The notes under the pieces are model-generated. The model was not told the origin of the DNA. It saw only the letters and a list, made by a program, of their open reading frames with translations, and ran no database searches. DNA of 64,000 nucleotides from Chitinophaga ginsengisoli (GTDB lineage: Bacteria; Bacteroidota; Bacteroidia; Chitinophagales; Chitinophagaceae): contig NZ_PYGK01000022.1 of the NCBI RefSeq assembly GCF_003014595.1, positions 37,623 to 101,622 on the forward strand. The letters run 5' to 3'. Made by a program: the position numbers and the translations under genes. Positions 1 through 7,917 of this stretch are shown piece after piece (within the stretch, counting starts at the first letter, position 1; every line of letters begins with the position of its first letter).

Positions 1-1788
1 GATAATATCTTCTATATAAGTTTTAAAATTGCCGGTTTCCACTCCATGATCATAAGCAATCATGATCCGGTCAACGGTCTTTCCATTGAGCCAGTTACCA
101 ATATTACAGAAGATGCGGCGCCAGTTATTTGCCACTCCATGGCCTGCACCGGGATGCATGGAAATCCCGTTCTGGTCGGTAGCGCCTATATCGCGTAGGG
201 TAGTACCGTCTGTCATTACCAGGTCGACTGTAACATAGCGGGAAAGGTTATTGGTAGGATAGGTCCAGAAGCTCAGTTTCGTAGCCGCATTCACCGGGAT
301 GTTCACATCAAATGCCCGAAAGTAATAGTAGGAGCTGGTAGCTGAATTGTCTGTGCCACTTACCCGTATGGATGAAGGGCCGGTATGACTGGTTTCTCCG
401 CTCACTACACCACATAGGGGAGTGCTCACATTCTGCGGAACAGAACTTGGGTCGGCGCTGTTTGTCCAGCTTAACATGGCATCATATCCGGTTTCCACGC
501 TTGTACGGAACCAGAGGGGCGCCACTGAATAAGGAATAGTTACATTGGTGGTCAGCGGTTGGGTACCTTTCAGTACCTGTGTGGCCCTGCCGGCAAGGCG
601 CAGGTAAAAGTCGGAACCGATATAAGTACCATCAGCACTGCTGGTCAGGAAGTACTGGTTATTGGGCAATGCAAAATAGCTGTCGGCCATCTTCATGATA
701 TTGGTACCTTCATCATATTCATCAAACATCGCGATATAAGCCGTGTTCATTCCCAGGTTCTTGATGTTGTATAGCTGCCGCCAGAAGAACTCACCTTTAT
801 TACGGGGAATTTCATTGACCGGTCCACCGTTCCAGTTGCTCCAGGCAAAGCCGGAGAAGATCACTGGCTGATAATCGATATTGTGTGAATTACAATAAGC
901 CAGATCAGGTACCAGCTGGTTATTCTTGAAATTATCTGCACCGGTAAGATCCTTAAAACGACCTACCGACCACGGAGAGATCATATCAAATGCATCATAT
1001 ACCGCACCATAGCCGGCATAGGAATCGTCAGTACCGGTGAGCCAGTGGGTCGGTACACCTCCGATTACATAGTAGCCTTTTCCTTTTAACCAGTTGATGA
1101 TAGCCAGGCTGTTGGCTGGGGAATTCGTACGGCCGGTCAGGCCAAAGCCCCAGATACAGATCACAGGTTTACCGTTCTGATGGGCATAATAAGGTGAATT
1201 GACCACCTGCAGGTCGTTCTCGATATGTAACCAGTCACTCTTTAAATAAGCAGTATCATCTGCGCTCATATCGTACATGATATAGAAAATGCGCTGGTAT
1301 TTCTCAGCGGCCCGACGCAGGCGGGTGGTTACGCTATCGCGGTTGGTCCGGAATACGCCATCCCGGGTCTCTCCCAGGAAACGTTGCAGGGCTACGCCGT
1401 CAATACCGTTGTCCTGCATCCACTTGCAATGACGGTCAATCACTTCCGGAAACCAGGAGGAGAACAACTTCGAAGACTGTCCATTATTCAGATTGCCAAG
1501 ATTCGTTTGAAACAACTGACCTGCACCATATTCGGTCACGTCGGGGTATGCCTCAAAGGTAATGGCACCCGGAGCAGGAGCGCCGTTGTTGGTCTGGTAC
1601 TGTCCGGCCGACCAGTGCCGCCAGCGGGCCACTGGTGAACCATCTCCAAAAGCATTGAACCAGGCCTGATAACCGCAGATCACCTTGCCTGTAACAGATT
1701 GGGCGGCAGGCGCCACCTGGGCCAACGAAAATAAAGGGCTGCAGCATGGAGCTGCCATCAATAGGAATTGTAACAATATTTTCCGCAT
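1..1788 (-). CDS. Secreted GH71/99-like glycoside hydrolase, 3' end cut by the window
   Basis: The frame is open from the ATG at 1788 to the window edge (596 codons), so the C-terminus is missing. Residues 1-24 form a signal peptide (MRKILLQFLLMAAPCCSPLF, then SLAQ). The body shows features of the GH71/99-like (xylosidase/arabinosidase-like) TIM barrel: CGYQAWF near the start, an NGIDGVALQRF stretch, YDAFDMISPWSVGRF, FSGFAWSNWNGG and the acidic AMFDEYDEGTN motif, probably near the active site. From about residue 420 on lies a beta-rich, galactose-binding-like module (SSYYYFRAFDVNIPVN, LSFWTYP), likely carbohydrate binding. The likely role is secreted glycan cleavage; the substrate cannot be told. 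It is divergent from the TetR gene, with 127 bp between them. Confidence 0.8.
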   Translation of the reverse strand, partial: MRKILLQFLLMAAPCCSPLFSLAQVAPAAQSVTGKVICGYQAWFNAFGDGSPVARWRHWSAGQYQTNNGAPAPGAITFEAYPDVTEYGAGQLFQTNLGNLNNGQSSKLFSSWFPEVIDRHCKWMQDNGIDGVALQRFLGETRDGVFRTNRDSVTTRLRRAAEKYQRIFYIMYDMSADDTAYLKSDWLHIENDLQVVNSPYYAHQNGKPVICIWGFGLTGRTNSPANSLAIINWLKGKGYYVIGGVPTHWLTGTDDSYAGYGAVYDAFDMISPWSVGRFKDLTGADNFKNNQLVPDLAYCNSHNIDYQPVIFSGFAWSNWNGGPVNEIPRNKGEFFWRQLYNIKNLGMNTAYIAMFDEYDEGTNIMKMADSYFALPNNQYFLTSSADGTYIGSDFYLRLAGRATQVLKGTQPLTTNVTIPYSVAPLWFRTSVETGYDAMLSWTNSADPSSVPQNVSTPLCGVVSGETSHTGPSSIRVSGTDNSATSSYYYFRAFDVNIPVNAATKLSFWTYPTNNLSRYVTVDLVMTDGTTLRDIGATDQNGISMHPGAGHGVANNWRRIFCNIGNWLNGKTVDRIMIAYDHGVETGNFKTYIEDII

Positions 1789-1889
1789 ATACGTGGAGTT
1801 TGGTTGACTACAATTTAATAGGCAGACGCTTAATAGAGAGGTTAATAACCCGCTTAATCAACAGTTAATTGTAAAATAATTCTAAAAAG

Positions 1890-1911
1890 AACGAATATTC
1901 GTTTATATTTG
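1890..1911 (+). promoter_or_regulatory. tetR promoter with palindromic operator
   Basis: A perfect 14-bp palindrome AACGAATATTCGTT lies at 1890-1903. It abuts and overlaps by one or two bases a perfect Bacteroidota -7 box TATATTTG (1904-1911). The regulator's ATG is at 1916. This is the expected layout for TetR autorepression. The box lies so close to the ATG that the transcript would have almost no leader. Confidence 0.65.
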
Positions 1912-1915
1912 CATC

Positions 1916-2503
1916 ATGAGAGTTAAAGATGAAAACAAGGAACTGATCATCCGGGAAAAAGCGATTGAGATGATTGTAAAGGAAGGGTTTGATGGGCTGA
2001 GTATGCAGAAACTGGCCAAAGAGGCTAATATCTCGGCCTCAACCATTTACATCTATTTCAAAAACCGTGAGGATTTGCTGAACCAGCTTTATCTGAGCGT
2101 CTGGGAGAAATTCGAGAGAGACGCCCTGACCAATTTTTCCCCTGATATGCCATTTGAGGACGGGCTGTGGTTACAATGGAAGAACCGTTTCAGGAATATC
2201 TGTCAGAATCCCCTGGAGTATCAGTTTGCTGAGCAATTCCGCAACTCTCCGCTCATTAATCACAAGGATATAAAACCCAGTGTTTTCAGAAAGATCATGA
2301 ACGACTTTGTTGACAATGCTGTTAAGAAAGGAGAGCTTGTTGATCTACCTGTTGATCAGTATTGGGCGATTGCCTATGGTCCGTTTTATACCCTGGTAAA
2401 GTTTCATTTTGACCAACGCAATATAGCGGGTAAAGCATTTACCCTGACAGAGCAAAAACTGAAACAGGTGTTCACCTTAGTAATAAAATCCCTAAATCCT
2501 TAA
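1916..2503 (+). CDS. TetR/AcrR-family transcriptional repressor
   Basis: The protein has 195 residues, a typical length for the family. The N-terminal helix-turn-helix is clear at about residues 26-48 (LSMQKLAKEANISASTIYIY followed by FKNREDLL), which is the TetR recognition helix pattern. The rest is the ligand-binding/dimerisation domain, with no signature that tells the ligand. The ATG at 1916 is five bases after a -7 promoter box. A palindrome overlapping the promoter and a near copy of it before the next gene suggest it controls itself and the downstream VOC gene (inference). Confidence 0.9.
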   Translation: MRVKDENKELIIREKAIEMIVKEGFDGLSMQKLAKEANISASTIYIYFKNREDLLNQLYLSVWEKFERDALTNFSPDMPFEDGLWLQWKNRFRNICQNPLEYQFAEQFRNSPLINHKDIKPSVFRKIMNDFVDNAVKKGELVDLPVDQYWAIAYGPFYTLVKFHFDQRNIAGKAFTLTEQKLKQVFTLVIKSLNP

Positions 2504-2524
2504 AATTTTTTGACCTCATTAAAG

Positions 2525-2538
2525 AACGAACATTCATT
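2525..2538 (+). promoter_or_regulatory. Second TetR operator, upstream of the VOC gene
   Basis: AACGAACATTCATT differs at two of 14 positions from the perfect palindrome before tetR. The match extends outward on both sides, with AAAG before it and TAT after it in both copies. It lies 28 bp before the VOC start codon. Confidence 0.5.
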
Positions 2539-2566
2539 TATTATTAACACATTAACCTTTAGAGCA

Positions 2567-2941
2567 ATGACGATTAACCACCTCAACTTACCCGTGTCCA
2601 ATGTCGCGGAAACAATTACCTTCTTTGAATCCTATTTTGATTTCAAATGCCTGGAGACCAAAGGAGATAATATGATTGCCGTATTGAGAAACCCGGCTGA
2701 TTTCATCCTTGTATTGATGTCTTCGAAAATGAGCAAGACTGATAATACAACCTATCCTGATGCATTTCATCTTGGGTTTATATTGGATAGTAGTGAAAAA
2801 GTGAATGAACTTTTTTCAAAGCTAAAAGCCGGTGGGATACAGCTTGAGCGGGAGCCGCAGAAAATAAGGAATAGCTTTGGTTTCTATTTTTATTTTGGGG
2901 AATTGTTTATTGAAGTGGCGCATTATCTGGAGCAATCCTGA
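2567..2941 (+). CDS. VOC-superfamily (glyoxalase/bleomycin-resistance-like) protein
   Basis: I chose the ATG at 2567 because it opens directly into the family's first strand (MTINHLNLPVSNVAETITFF). An upstream TTG at 2510 would translate the operator. The 124-residue product has the paired beta-alpha-beta-beta-beta layout, with likely metal ligands His5, a His in DAFHLGF and the Glu of ELFIEVAH. The substrate is unknown; such proteins include lyases, dioxygenases and drug-binding proteins. A TetR-type operator copy precedes it, so it is probably the inducible target of the neighbouring TetR. Its last 19 bases overlap the convergent HxlR gene. Confidence 0.8.
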   Translation: MTINHLNLPVSNVAETITFFESYFDFKCLETKGDNMIAVLRNPADFILVLMSSKMSKTDNTTYPDAFHLGFILDSSEKVNELFSKLKAGGIQLEREPQKIRNSFGFYFYFGELFIEVAHYLEQS

Positions 2942-3300
2942 TTTTGTTCAAGCCGTTTCGCAATCACCTCTCTCAACCGTTCTGCATTCCCGTCTCCCCA
3001 ATTGCCTAACGCAGTAATAACCGGTATCAGACTTTTACCAAACTCAGTTAAACTGTATTCAACCTTTGGCGGCGCCTGAGGATATATCACTTTTGATATC
3101 AACTCATGCGCCTCCAGTTCATTCAACTGGATATTAAGCACTCTTCTGGATGCATCAGGGATCTTCCGTTGCAGTTCACTCGGGCGTTGATATCCTTCGT
3201 TGATAAACCACAACAAACGGATCTTCCACTTGCCGTATAACACTTCGGCTACGAGATCCAGCCCGCAATGCAGGTTCGGAGAAATTTTTCTTTCATACAT
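2923..3300 (-). CDS. HxlR-family winged-helix transcriptional regulator
   Basis: I start at the ATG at 3300 (MYERKISPNLHCGLDLVAEV), giving 125 residues; a longer reading from 3336 adds residues that do not fit the family. The HxlR pattern is complete: the N-terminal Cys14, the VLYGKWKIRLLWFI helix, RPSELQRKIPDASRRVLNIQ as the helix-turn-helix, and the wing VEYSLTEFGKSLIPVI. The family often senses electrophiles or redox stress through the N-terminal Cys. It is divergent from an SDR oxidoreductase gene, its probable target, and its 3' end overlaps the VOC gene convergently by 19 bases. Confidence 0.9.
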   Translation of the reverse strand: MYERKISPNLHCGLDLVAEVLYGKWKIRLLWFINEGYQRPSELQRKIPDASRRVLNIQLNELEAHELISKVIYPQAPPKVEYSLTEFGKSLIPVITALGNWGDGNAERLREVIAKRLEQNQDCSR

Positions 3301-3339
3301 GATAGCAAAATTAGCCCAATGCGGTAAATGTGACAATAT

Positions 3340-3355
3340 GGGAAGAATTTCTCCC
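3340..3355. promoter_or_regulatory. Candidate operator between hxlR-type gene and SDR gene
   Basis: GGGAAGAATTTCTCCC is an imperfect inverted repeat (GGGA/TCCC ends with an AT-rich middle) in the 128-bp divergent gap. Its position fits an HxlR dimer site, but symmetry alone is weak evidence. Confidence 0.3.
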
Positions 3356-3428
3356 TATGCAATTCGGTTTTCCGTACTTGTCAGAGACTGGCGCGAGTTT
3401 CAACTTTGTGTTTAAAATTATTCGACAC

Positions 3429-4223
3429 ATGGAACAGCAATTCAGTTTCAACGATGAACTTCAGGGTAAAATAGCACTTGTCACCGGCGGTACAAAAGGA
3501 GCAGGGAAAGCCATTGCCGACCGTTTATCACAGGCAGGAGCGACTGTCATCATTACGGCAAGGAATCAGCCGGAAGAGGCAAATAAGAGGCTCTATTTCA
3601 TTTCCGCAGACCTCAGCACTGCTGAAGGCACACAAAAGGTGGTTAGTGAGGTTTTAAACAGGTTCAGCAAACTTGATATCCTGGTAAATAATCTAGGCGG
3701 CTCTGAAACCCCTGGCGGCGGTTTTAAGGCACTAACAGACCAGGACTGGATAAATACCTTTCAGGCAAATTTGCTGGCGCCTGTGAGGCTGGATAGGGGA
3801 TTTGCACCTGGTATGATAGAAAGAGGAACAGGGGTTATCATCCACATCGCTTCTATTCAGGGCAAACTGCCCTTGTATGATGCTACTTTACCCTATGCGG
3901 CAGCTAAAGCCGGGCTTATCAATTATAGTAAAAGTTTATCAAATGAGATTTCTCCCAAAGGTGTCCGCGTATTAACAGTATCTCCTGGATGGATAATGAC
4001 CACTGCAGCCAACAGAATGATGGAACGTATTGCTGAAAGCTCCAATACCTCCGTAGAACAAGCTGCACAAAGTGTAATGGATGCATTGGGTGGTATACCA
4101 ATCGGCCGGCCGGCGAAGCCGGAAGAAGTGGCAGAATTGGTGGGATTCCTTGTTTCACCAAGGGCCGGTTATCTTACAGGTACGGAATATGTCATCGATG
4201 GTGGGACAATTCCGACAATTTAA
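3429..4223 (+). CDS. Short-chain dehydrogenase/reductase (SDR)
   Basis: I start at the ATG at 3429 (MEQQFSFNDELQGKIALVTG), giving 264 residues, typical for a classical SDR. The cofactor motif TGGTKGAGKAIA, the NNLGG turn, and the catalytic Ser (IHIASIQG) and YAAAK (Tyr/Lys) are all present. A C-terminal SPRAGYLTGTEYVIDGG is the usual SDR ending. The start of the second strand has TARNQ, with an Arg that favours NADP(H), though this is not certain. The substrate is unknown. The divergent HxlR regulator suggests induction by a reactive carbonyl or quinone-type compound (inference). Confidence 0.88.
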   Translation: MEQQFSFNDELQGKIALVTGGTKGAGKAIADRLSQAGATVIITARNQPEEANKRLYFISADLSTAEGTQKVVSEVLNRFSKLDILVNNLGGSETPGGGFKALTDQDWINTFQANLLAPVRLDRGFAPGMIERGTGVIIHIASIQGKLPLYDATLPYAAAKAGLINYSKSLSNEISPKGVRVLTVSPGWIMTTAANRMMERIAESSNTSVEQAAQSVMDALGGIPIGRPAKPEEVAELVGFLVSPRAGYLTGTEYVIDGGTIPTI

Positions 4224-4648
4224 CATGATAATTCTAGCTGGGAAAGGCTTTTGAAAAGGTATGTATTCGCTCAAGGTATACCCGAAGTTCAGTGAAGGCT
4301 ATATCCTATAGGCGCTCTACTATAGCATTATAGGCACTTCCTATAGCGATCGCTATAGAAAAGTGCCTGTAATGTAGGACTGGAGAGCCTATAGGATATA
4401 GCCTCTACCGAACCTCTACCGAACCACGAGCGAATTCAGATTTCAGATTACGGAAGATCGAATTCGGAAAACCAAAAGTTCTTTGATTTATTGACCTCAA
4501 AATATGCTCACTTCTGCCGCGATTTACGCTGCGAGGGCATAAAACTATGCATAAAGAAAGCCCTATCTGCCTTGATAACCCATTCAGCATATAGCCACTG
4601 TATAATGGGCATAAGAACAGATAAACCGTTTTAGCTTAAACGGCTGCG
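4224..4648. other. Gene-free interval holding a long palindrome
   Basis: No convincing coding frame is present in these 425 bases. The left half is the palindrome listed separately (4284-4423). The right half is AT-rich and holds a weak stem near 4625-4643 (CCGTTT/AAACGG around TAGCT). That stem could end transcription of the minus-strand gene that stops at 4649. Confidence 0.6.
4284..4423. repeat. Long imperfect palindrome with tandem 11-bp units
   Basis: The central palindrome CTATAGCGATCGCTATAG (4341-4358) is nested in GGCACTT/AAGTGCC (4333-4339, 4361-4367). An outer perfect 18-bp pair surrounds these (4296-4313 with 4387-4404, AGGCTATATCCTATAGGC). Weaker pairing continues to about 4284/4416. 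The right flank is two exact tandem copies of the 11-mer CCTCTACCGAA (4402-4423). The reverse complement of that 11-mer flanks the palindrome at the far right end of the window, so the two elements appear related. Confidence 0.7.
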
Positions 4649-4915
4649 TCAATTGTTAATATTCCTGTAGCGTGCCAGGTTTAATTTCCCCGTGTACTTC
4701 TCCTCATGATCAATCGTCTGGTACATTACATTACTATTCGGTAATGACTCAATAAACCGGATAATTTCCTCAATAGTGAATGGAGATTCCAAATGCACTT
4801 CCACTGCGGAAGATCCTTCTTTAACGGGTGATATCTCATAATCACCTCCCAGAATGCGCTGTAACTTCAAGACATCCTGCTTGTTGTTGGCTCTAAAGCG
4901 ATATGTATTTTTCAT
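4649..4915 (-). CDS. Small protein of unknown function (88 aa)
   Basis: The frame could start as far up as 5101, but the upstream 62 residues look non-coding. I start at the ATG at 4915 (MKNTYRFRANNKQDVLKLQR). The product is soluble, with an alternating beta/alpha feel (YRFRANNKQDVLKLQRILG, then AVEVHLESPFTIEEIIRFIE) that might form a small ferredoxin-like fold. I recognise no family. It is divergent from the small zinc-ribbon gene at 5161, with 245 bp between them. Confidence 0.55.
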   Translation of the reverse strand: MKNTYRFRANNKQDVLKLQRILGGDYEISPVKEGSSAVEVHLESPFTIEEIIRFIESLPNSNVMYQTIDHEEKYTGKLNLARYRNINN

Positions 4916-5160
4916 TGTCCCAGGTATAAGAATATCTGTTTGCAATCGTTTCCAAATATAGGAAAACACAAGCAATTGGTAATCAACCTCAGCCATAAGG
5001 AAAAAGGGTGACTGAAACGATCTTTCATGACCAAACGGCTCCCCTTTCGAAAGGGAAAAGCCGGCTTTTGCACTATATTGTGGGATATATACTTTTTTCA
5101 CATGATATCCGGTAGGAATATTAGGATTTAGTGCATATTTTAATAAAGTGTGAAATTGAC

Positions 5161-5526
5161 ATGAATATGATATTATATCGCGAACTCGAAGACTATATTT
5201 ATGAATATTGTAAAGAATACATGACGCAGGACGAATTCATGGCCCATAAGGTACTACTCTATAAAACGCCAAATACATCCGAAGCTATGATTGCAAAAAT
5301 GCGTGAACGAGGATGGTTCAATGATGAACCACATATCCTTGATATGATAGCAGATGGCTTTCCAGAATTCAAACGCAGAGTCGTAGCAAGGATCTGGCGG
5401 GAACACAAGGATATATTGCCATTGAACCTCTGTCCTAAATGTAACCTGATCGCCCGGACACCGGAGGCACACCAGTGCCGCTTTTGCAAGCATGACTGGC
5501 ATTCCGCCGATGCAGCAGCAAAGTAG
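5161..5526 (+). CDS. Small protein with C-terminal zinc ribbon
   Basis: I start at the ATG at 5161 (MNMILYRELEDYIYEYCKEY), giving 121 residues; an upstream in-frame GTG at 5131 is less likely. The N-terminal two thirds is helical and rich in charged residues. The C-terminus has two CxxC pairs (CPKC and CRFC, 15 residues apart) followed by KHDWH, which should bind one zinc ion. The family is unknown to me. It converges with the ABC-F gene, and the two stop codons are only four bases apart. Confidence 0.65.
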   Translation: MNMILYRELEDYIYEYCKEYMTQDEFMAHKVLLYKTPNTSEAMIAKMRERGWFNDEPHILDMIADGFPEFKRRVVARIWREHKDILPLNLCPKCNLIARTPEAHQCRFCKHDWHSADAAAK

Positions 5527-5530
5527 TTCG

Positions 5531-7120
5531 TCAATATAACTCAAGTATCCGCTCCACATTTATCTGCTCCAGGAAATACTCATCATGCGACACCACGATA
5601 AGTGTCCCCTTATACTCATTCACCGCCACCGTAAGGATCTCTATATTCTGGATATCCAGGTTATTAGTCGGCTCGTCCAGCACTATAATATCGGGCGTTT
5701 TATCACTAATAGTCAGACAGCAAAGCATTAAACGCATTTTCTCACCACCACTGAGCGCACTGCAGGGCTTATCCCAATAATCTTTGGTAAACAGGAAACG
5801 CGTAAGACGCGTCTTTATCTCATGCTCCTGTAAGGCTGCATCATTAAATCGCTGCGCCTGTTCATATACCTGTAGATTATTATCGATCAAAGAATAATCC
5901 TGGTCAATATACACCGTCCTGTTATCAGCCCTGCTGGCTATTCCAGACGTAGGTTCCAGACTCCCCAGTATGATATTGATCAGCGTTGTTTTACCCGAAC
6001 CATTCAACCCTTTCAAGGCAATCCGTTCTCCACTCGTGATCTGAAATGTCAGCGGCTCTTTCCAGAGTAAGTGTTCACCGTACTGATAATTGATATCATT
6101 CGCAGTAAATAATATCTTTCCCTTATGAAGTGTAGAATTGTCGAAGCCTAACTTCATTTTATCCATATCAGGCAACTCCTTTCGTAGTTCATTCAGACCC
6201 TGGGAAATAGCATCGACCTTTTCTGCATGAACGCCCTTCATACGTGCAGTACTCTTCTCTGCATTATTCCTGAAGGTATTCATAGATATAGTGGGTAGTC
6301 CTGCTTTCTCCTGCTTTTTCTTACCGCGGGCGTCCAGCTTCTGCTGCTTTTCCGCCGTTTCCCGCTCTGTCTCTCTGGCTTTCCTTAATGCTTTTTCCTT
6401 ACTTCTGATATCCTGGTCCAGTGCATTACTTTCGATCATTTTCTGTTCCCGGTAGAAATCATAATTGCCGCCGTAAACAGTGATGCCACGTTTGCTTAAT
6501 TCACAAACAGTATCCAGCAGGTTTAACAATTTCCTGTCATGACTGACTACAATCAAAGTACAGGAAGCAGACGCAATGAACTCATACAACAGTTCTCTGC
6601 CTGCTCTGTCGAGATGATTACTCGGTTCGTCTAACAAGACTATTTCGGGCTGATGAATGGCAATCCCTGCCAGAAAAACCTTCGTTTTCTGTCCGCCGCT
6701 AAGCGTATCCATCTTCCGGTGAAGGTCCAGCGCTTCCAGCCCCCAATGGATCAGCGCGTCCATACTTCTCTCCTCAATGGTCCAATCATCATTTAACACC
6801 GTTAGATTCTCTTCTGTTACATTACCATCTAGAATCTCGTGCAGCGCTTTTAATCTTTTCTCAATCTGCAAGGCCTGTGCAACGGTAATATCGTTGTACT
6901 GACCAAAAAGCTGTGGTATGTAATATGGTACAGTATCGACCTGCATAGCGCCGCCTGATGGCTGCAGCACACCAGCCATAATTTTCAGCAGGGTAGATTT
7001 ACCTGCGCCATTATTGCCAATAAGTGCAATCTTATCTTGCCTGTTAATAGTCAGATTGATATTGTCGAATAATAAATCTTTGTTGGGATGGGTATACGTG
7101 AGATTTTGCAGAAATAACAT
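5531..7120 (-). CDS. ABC-F family ATPase
   Basis: The 529-residue protein has two ABC cassettes and no membrane segments. Cassette 1 has Walker A GNNGAGKST (about residue 37), the signature LSGGQKTKVFLAGI and Walker B VLLDEPSNHLD. Cassette 2 has GLNGSGKTT, LSGGEKMRLML and IIVLDEPTNNLD. Between them lies a charged helical linker (about residues 235-320), the part that reaches into the ribosome in this family. ABC-F proteins act on translating ribosomes, either as housekeeping factors or as antibiotic-protection factors. This one is short and lacks a long C-terminal extension, and I cannot assign it to a resistance subgroup. Confidence 0.9.
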   Translation of the reverse strand: MLFLQNLTYTHPNKDLLFDNINLTINRQDKIALIGNNGAGKSTLLKIMAGVLQPSGGAMQVDTVPYYIPQLFGQYNDITVAQALQIEKRLKALHEILDGNVTEENLTVLNDDWTIEERSMDALIHWGLEALDLHRKMDTLSGGQKTKVFLAGIAIHQPEIVLLDEPSNHLDRAGRELLYEFIASASCTLIVVSHDRKLLNLLDTVCELSKRGITVYGGNYDFYREQKMIESNALDQDIRSKEKALRKARETERETAEKQQKLDARGKKKQEKAGLPTISMNTFRNNAEKSTARMKGVHAEKVDAISQGLNELRKELPDMDKMKLGFDNSTLHKGKILFTANDINYQYGEHLLWKEPLTFQITSGERIALKGLNGSGKTTLINIILGSLEPTSGIASRADNRTVYIDQDYSLIDNNLQVYEQAQRFNDAALQEHEIKTRLTRFLFTKDYWDKPCSALSGGEKMRLMLCCLTISDKTPDIIVLDEPTNNLDIQNIEILTVAVNEYKGTLIVVSHDEYFLEQINVERILELY

Positions 7121-7224
7121 AATTCCTTTCTTTTTAAAGCCAATAAATCCAGCTCCTCCCTCAGCGGGAAGCGCTACTTATCTTTTTTGAAAGAAATTAT
7201 ATCTCACATTGATGGGTCTCGTTC

Positions 7225-7330
7225 GTTAATTTCTGCAAACTTAAATACTTTTTTTTACTTTTTTTCATTTCGCGTAGGGGTAATCCTTTCTCTGCATTGT
7301 CTACCTTCGACGACAAATTATAAGCGCGAG
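7225..7330 (+). promoter_or_regulatory. Likely promoter/leader of the ECF sigma operon
   Basis: This AT-rich run (long T tracts at 7250-7270) is followed by CGTAGGGGTAATCC and a pyrimidine-rich stretch, just before the sigma-factor gene. The frame stays open through it, but only from a TTG, and the translated peptide does not look like protein. It is therefore probably promoter and 5' leader, perhaps used by the sigma factor itself. Confidence 0.35.
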
Positions 7331-7333
7331 GCC

Positions 7334-7915
7334 TTGGAAGTGGTAAAAGAGTCAAAAAAAGACAACGGGCTATTGGAACAGTACTTCTTTGAGTATTTTG
7401 AAGTATTGCATACCTATGCCTATACCATACTGAAAGACAATGACGAGGCGAAAGATGTAGTACAGTCCGTTTTTATGCAACTATGGCAGAAAAGAGATGT
7501 CCTGACCATCAAACAGTCTGTTCGTTCCTACCTGTATGTCGCTACCCACAACCATTGCCTGAATTATATAAAAAGCAGGAAAATACGGCAACAACATTAT
7601 GATCAGTTTGCCTCCGGCGAACAGGACGTTACCACCACACTGGAAGAACATATCGCACTGGCAGACCTGAAAAAGGAAGTCCTGGCAGCTATGAAAACAC
7701 TACCGGATAAATGCCGGGAAATATTCTACAAGAGCAGATTTGAAGAGAAAAGTTATACCGAAATCGCTGAAGAACTCAATATATCTGTTAAAACTGTCGA
7801 AGCACAAATGGGCAAAGCACTGCGTATTTTACGGACTATCCTATCCGGCAAGACGTTCTTCTGGCTCATGATAAGCTGTCACTTATTGACTGGAATAAAC
7901 AAACTTATTCAATAG
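7334..7915 (+). CDS. FecI-type ECF sigma-70 factor
   Basis: No ATG lies at the expected start. The family homology begins with residues VKESKKDNGLLEQYFFEYFE, so I start at the TTG at 7334; a GTG at 7340 is equally possible. About 193 residues result. Region 2 (FEVLHTYAYTILKDNDEAKD, then VVQSVFMQLW) and region 4 (PDKCREIFYKSRFEEKSYTE, then IAEELNISVKTVEAQM) are both complete, as in Bacteroidota sigma factors paired with FecR. It lies two bases before the FecR gene. It should direct transcription of its own operon or a cell-surface target once released by FecR. Confidence 0.88.
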   Translation: MEVVKESKKDNGLLEQYFFEYFEVLHTYAYTILKDNDEAKDVVQSVFMQLWQKRDVLTIKQSVRSYLYVATHNHCLNYIKSRKIRQQHYDQFASGEQDVTTTLEEHIALADLKKEVLAAMKTLPDKCREIFYKSRFEEKSYTEIAEELNISVKTVEAQMGKALRILRTILSGKTFFWLMISCHLLTGINKLIQ

Positions 7916-7917
7916 TT

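Noticed and set aside
4916..5101. N-terminal extension of the small gene ending at 4649
   Set aside because: The extra 62 residues have no protein-like pattern and the ATG at 4915 opens directly into regular secondary structure.
7187..7333. Upstream extension of the FecI-type sigma gene from a TTG
   Set aside because: The peptide does not fit the sigma family and the DNA looks like a T-rich promoter leader.
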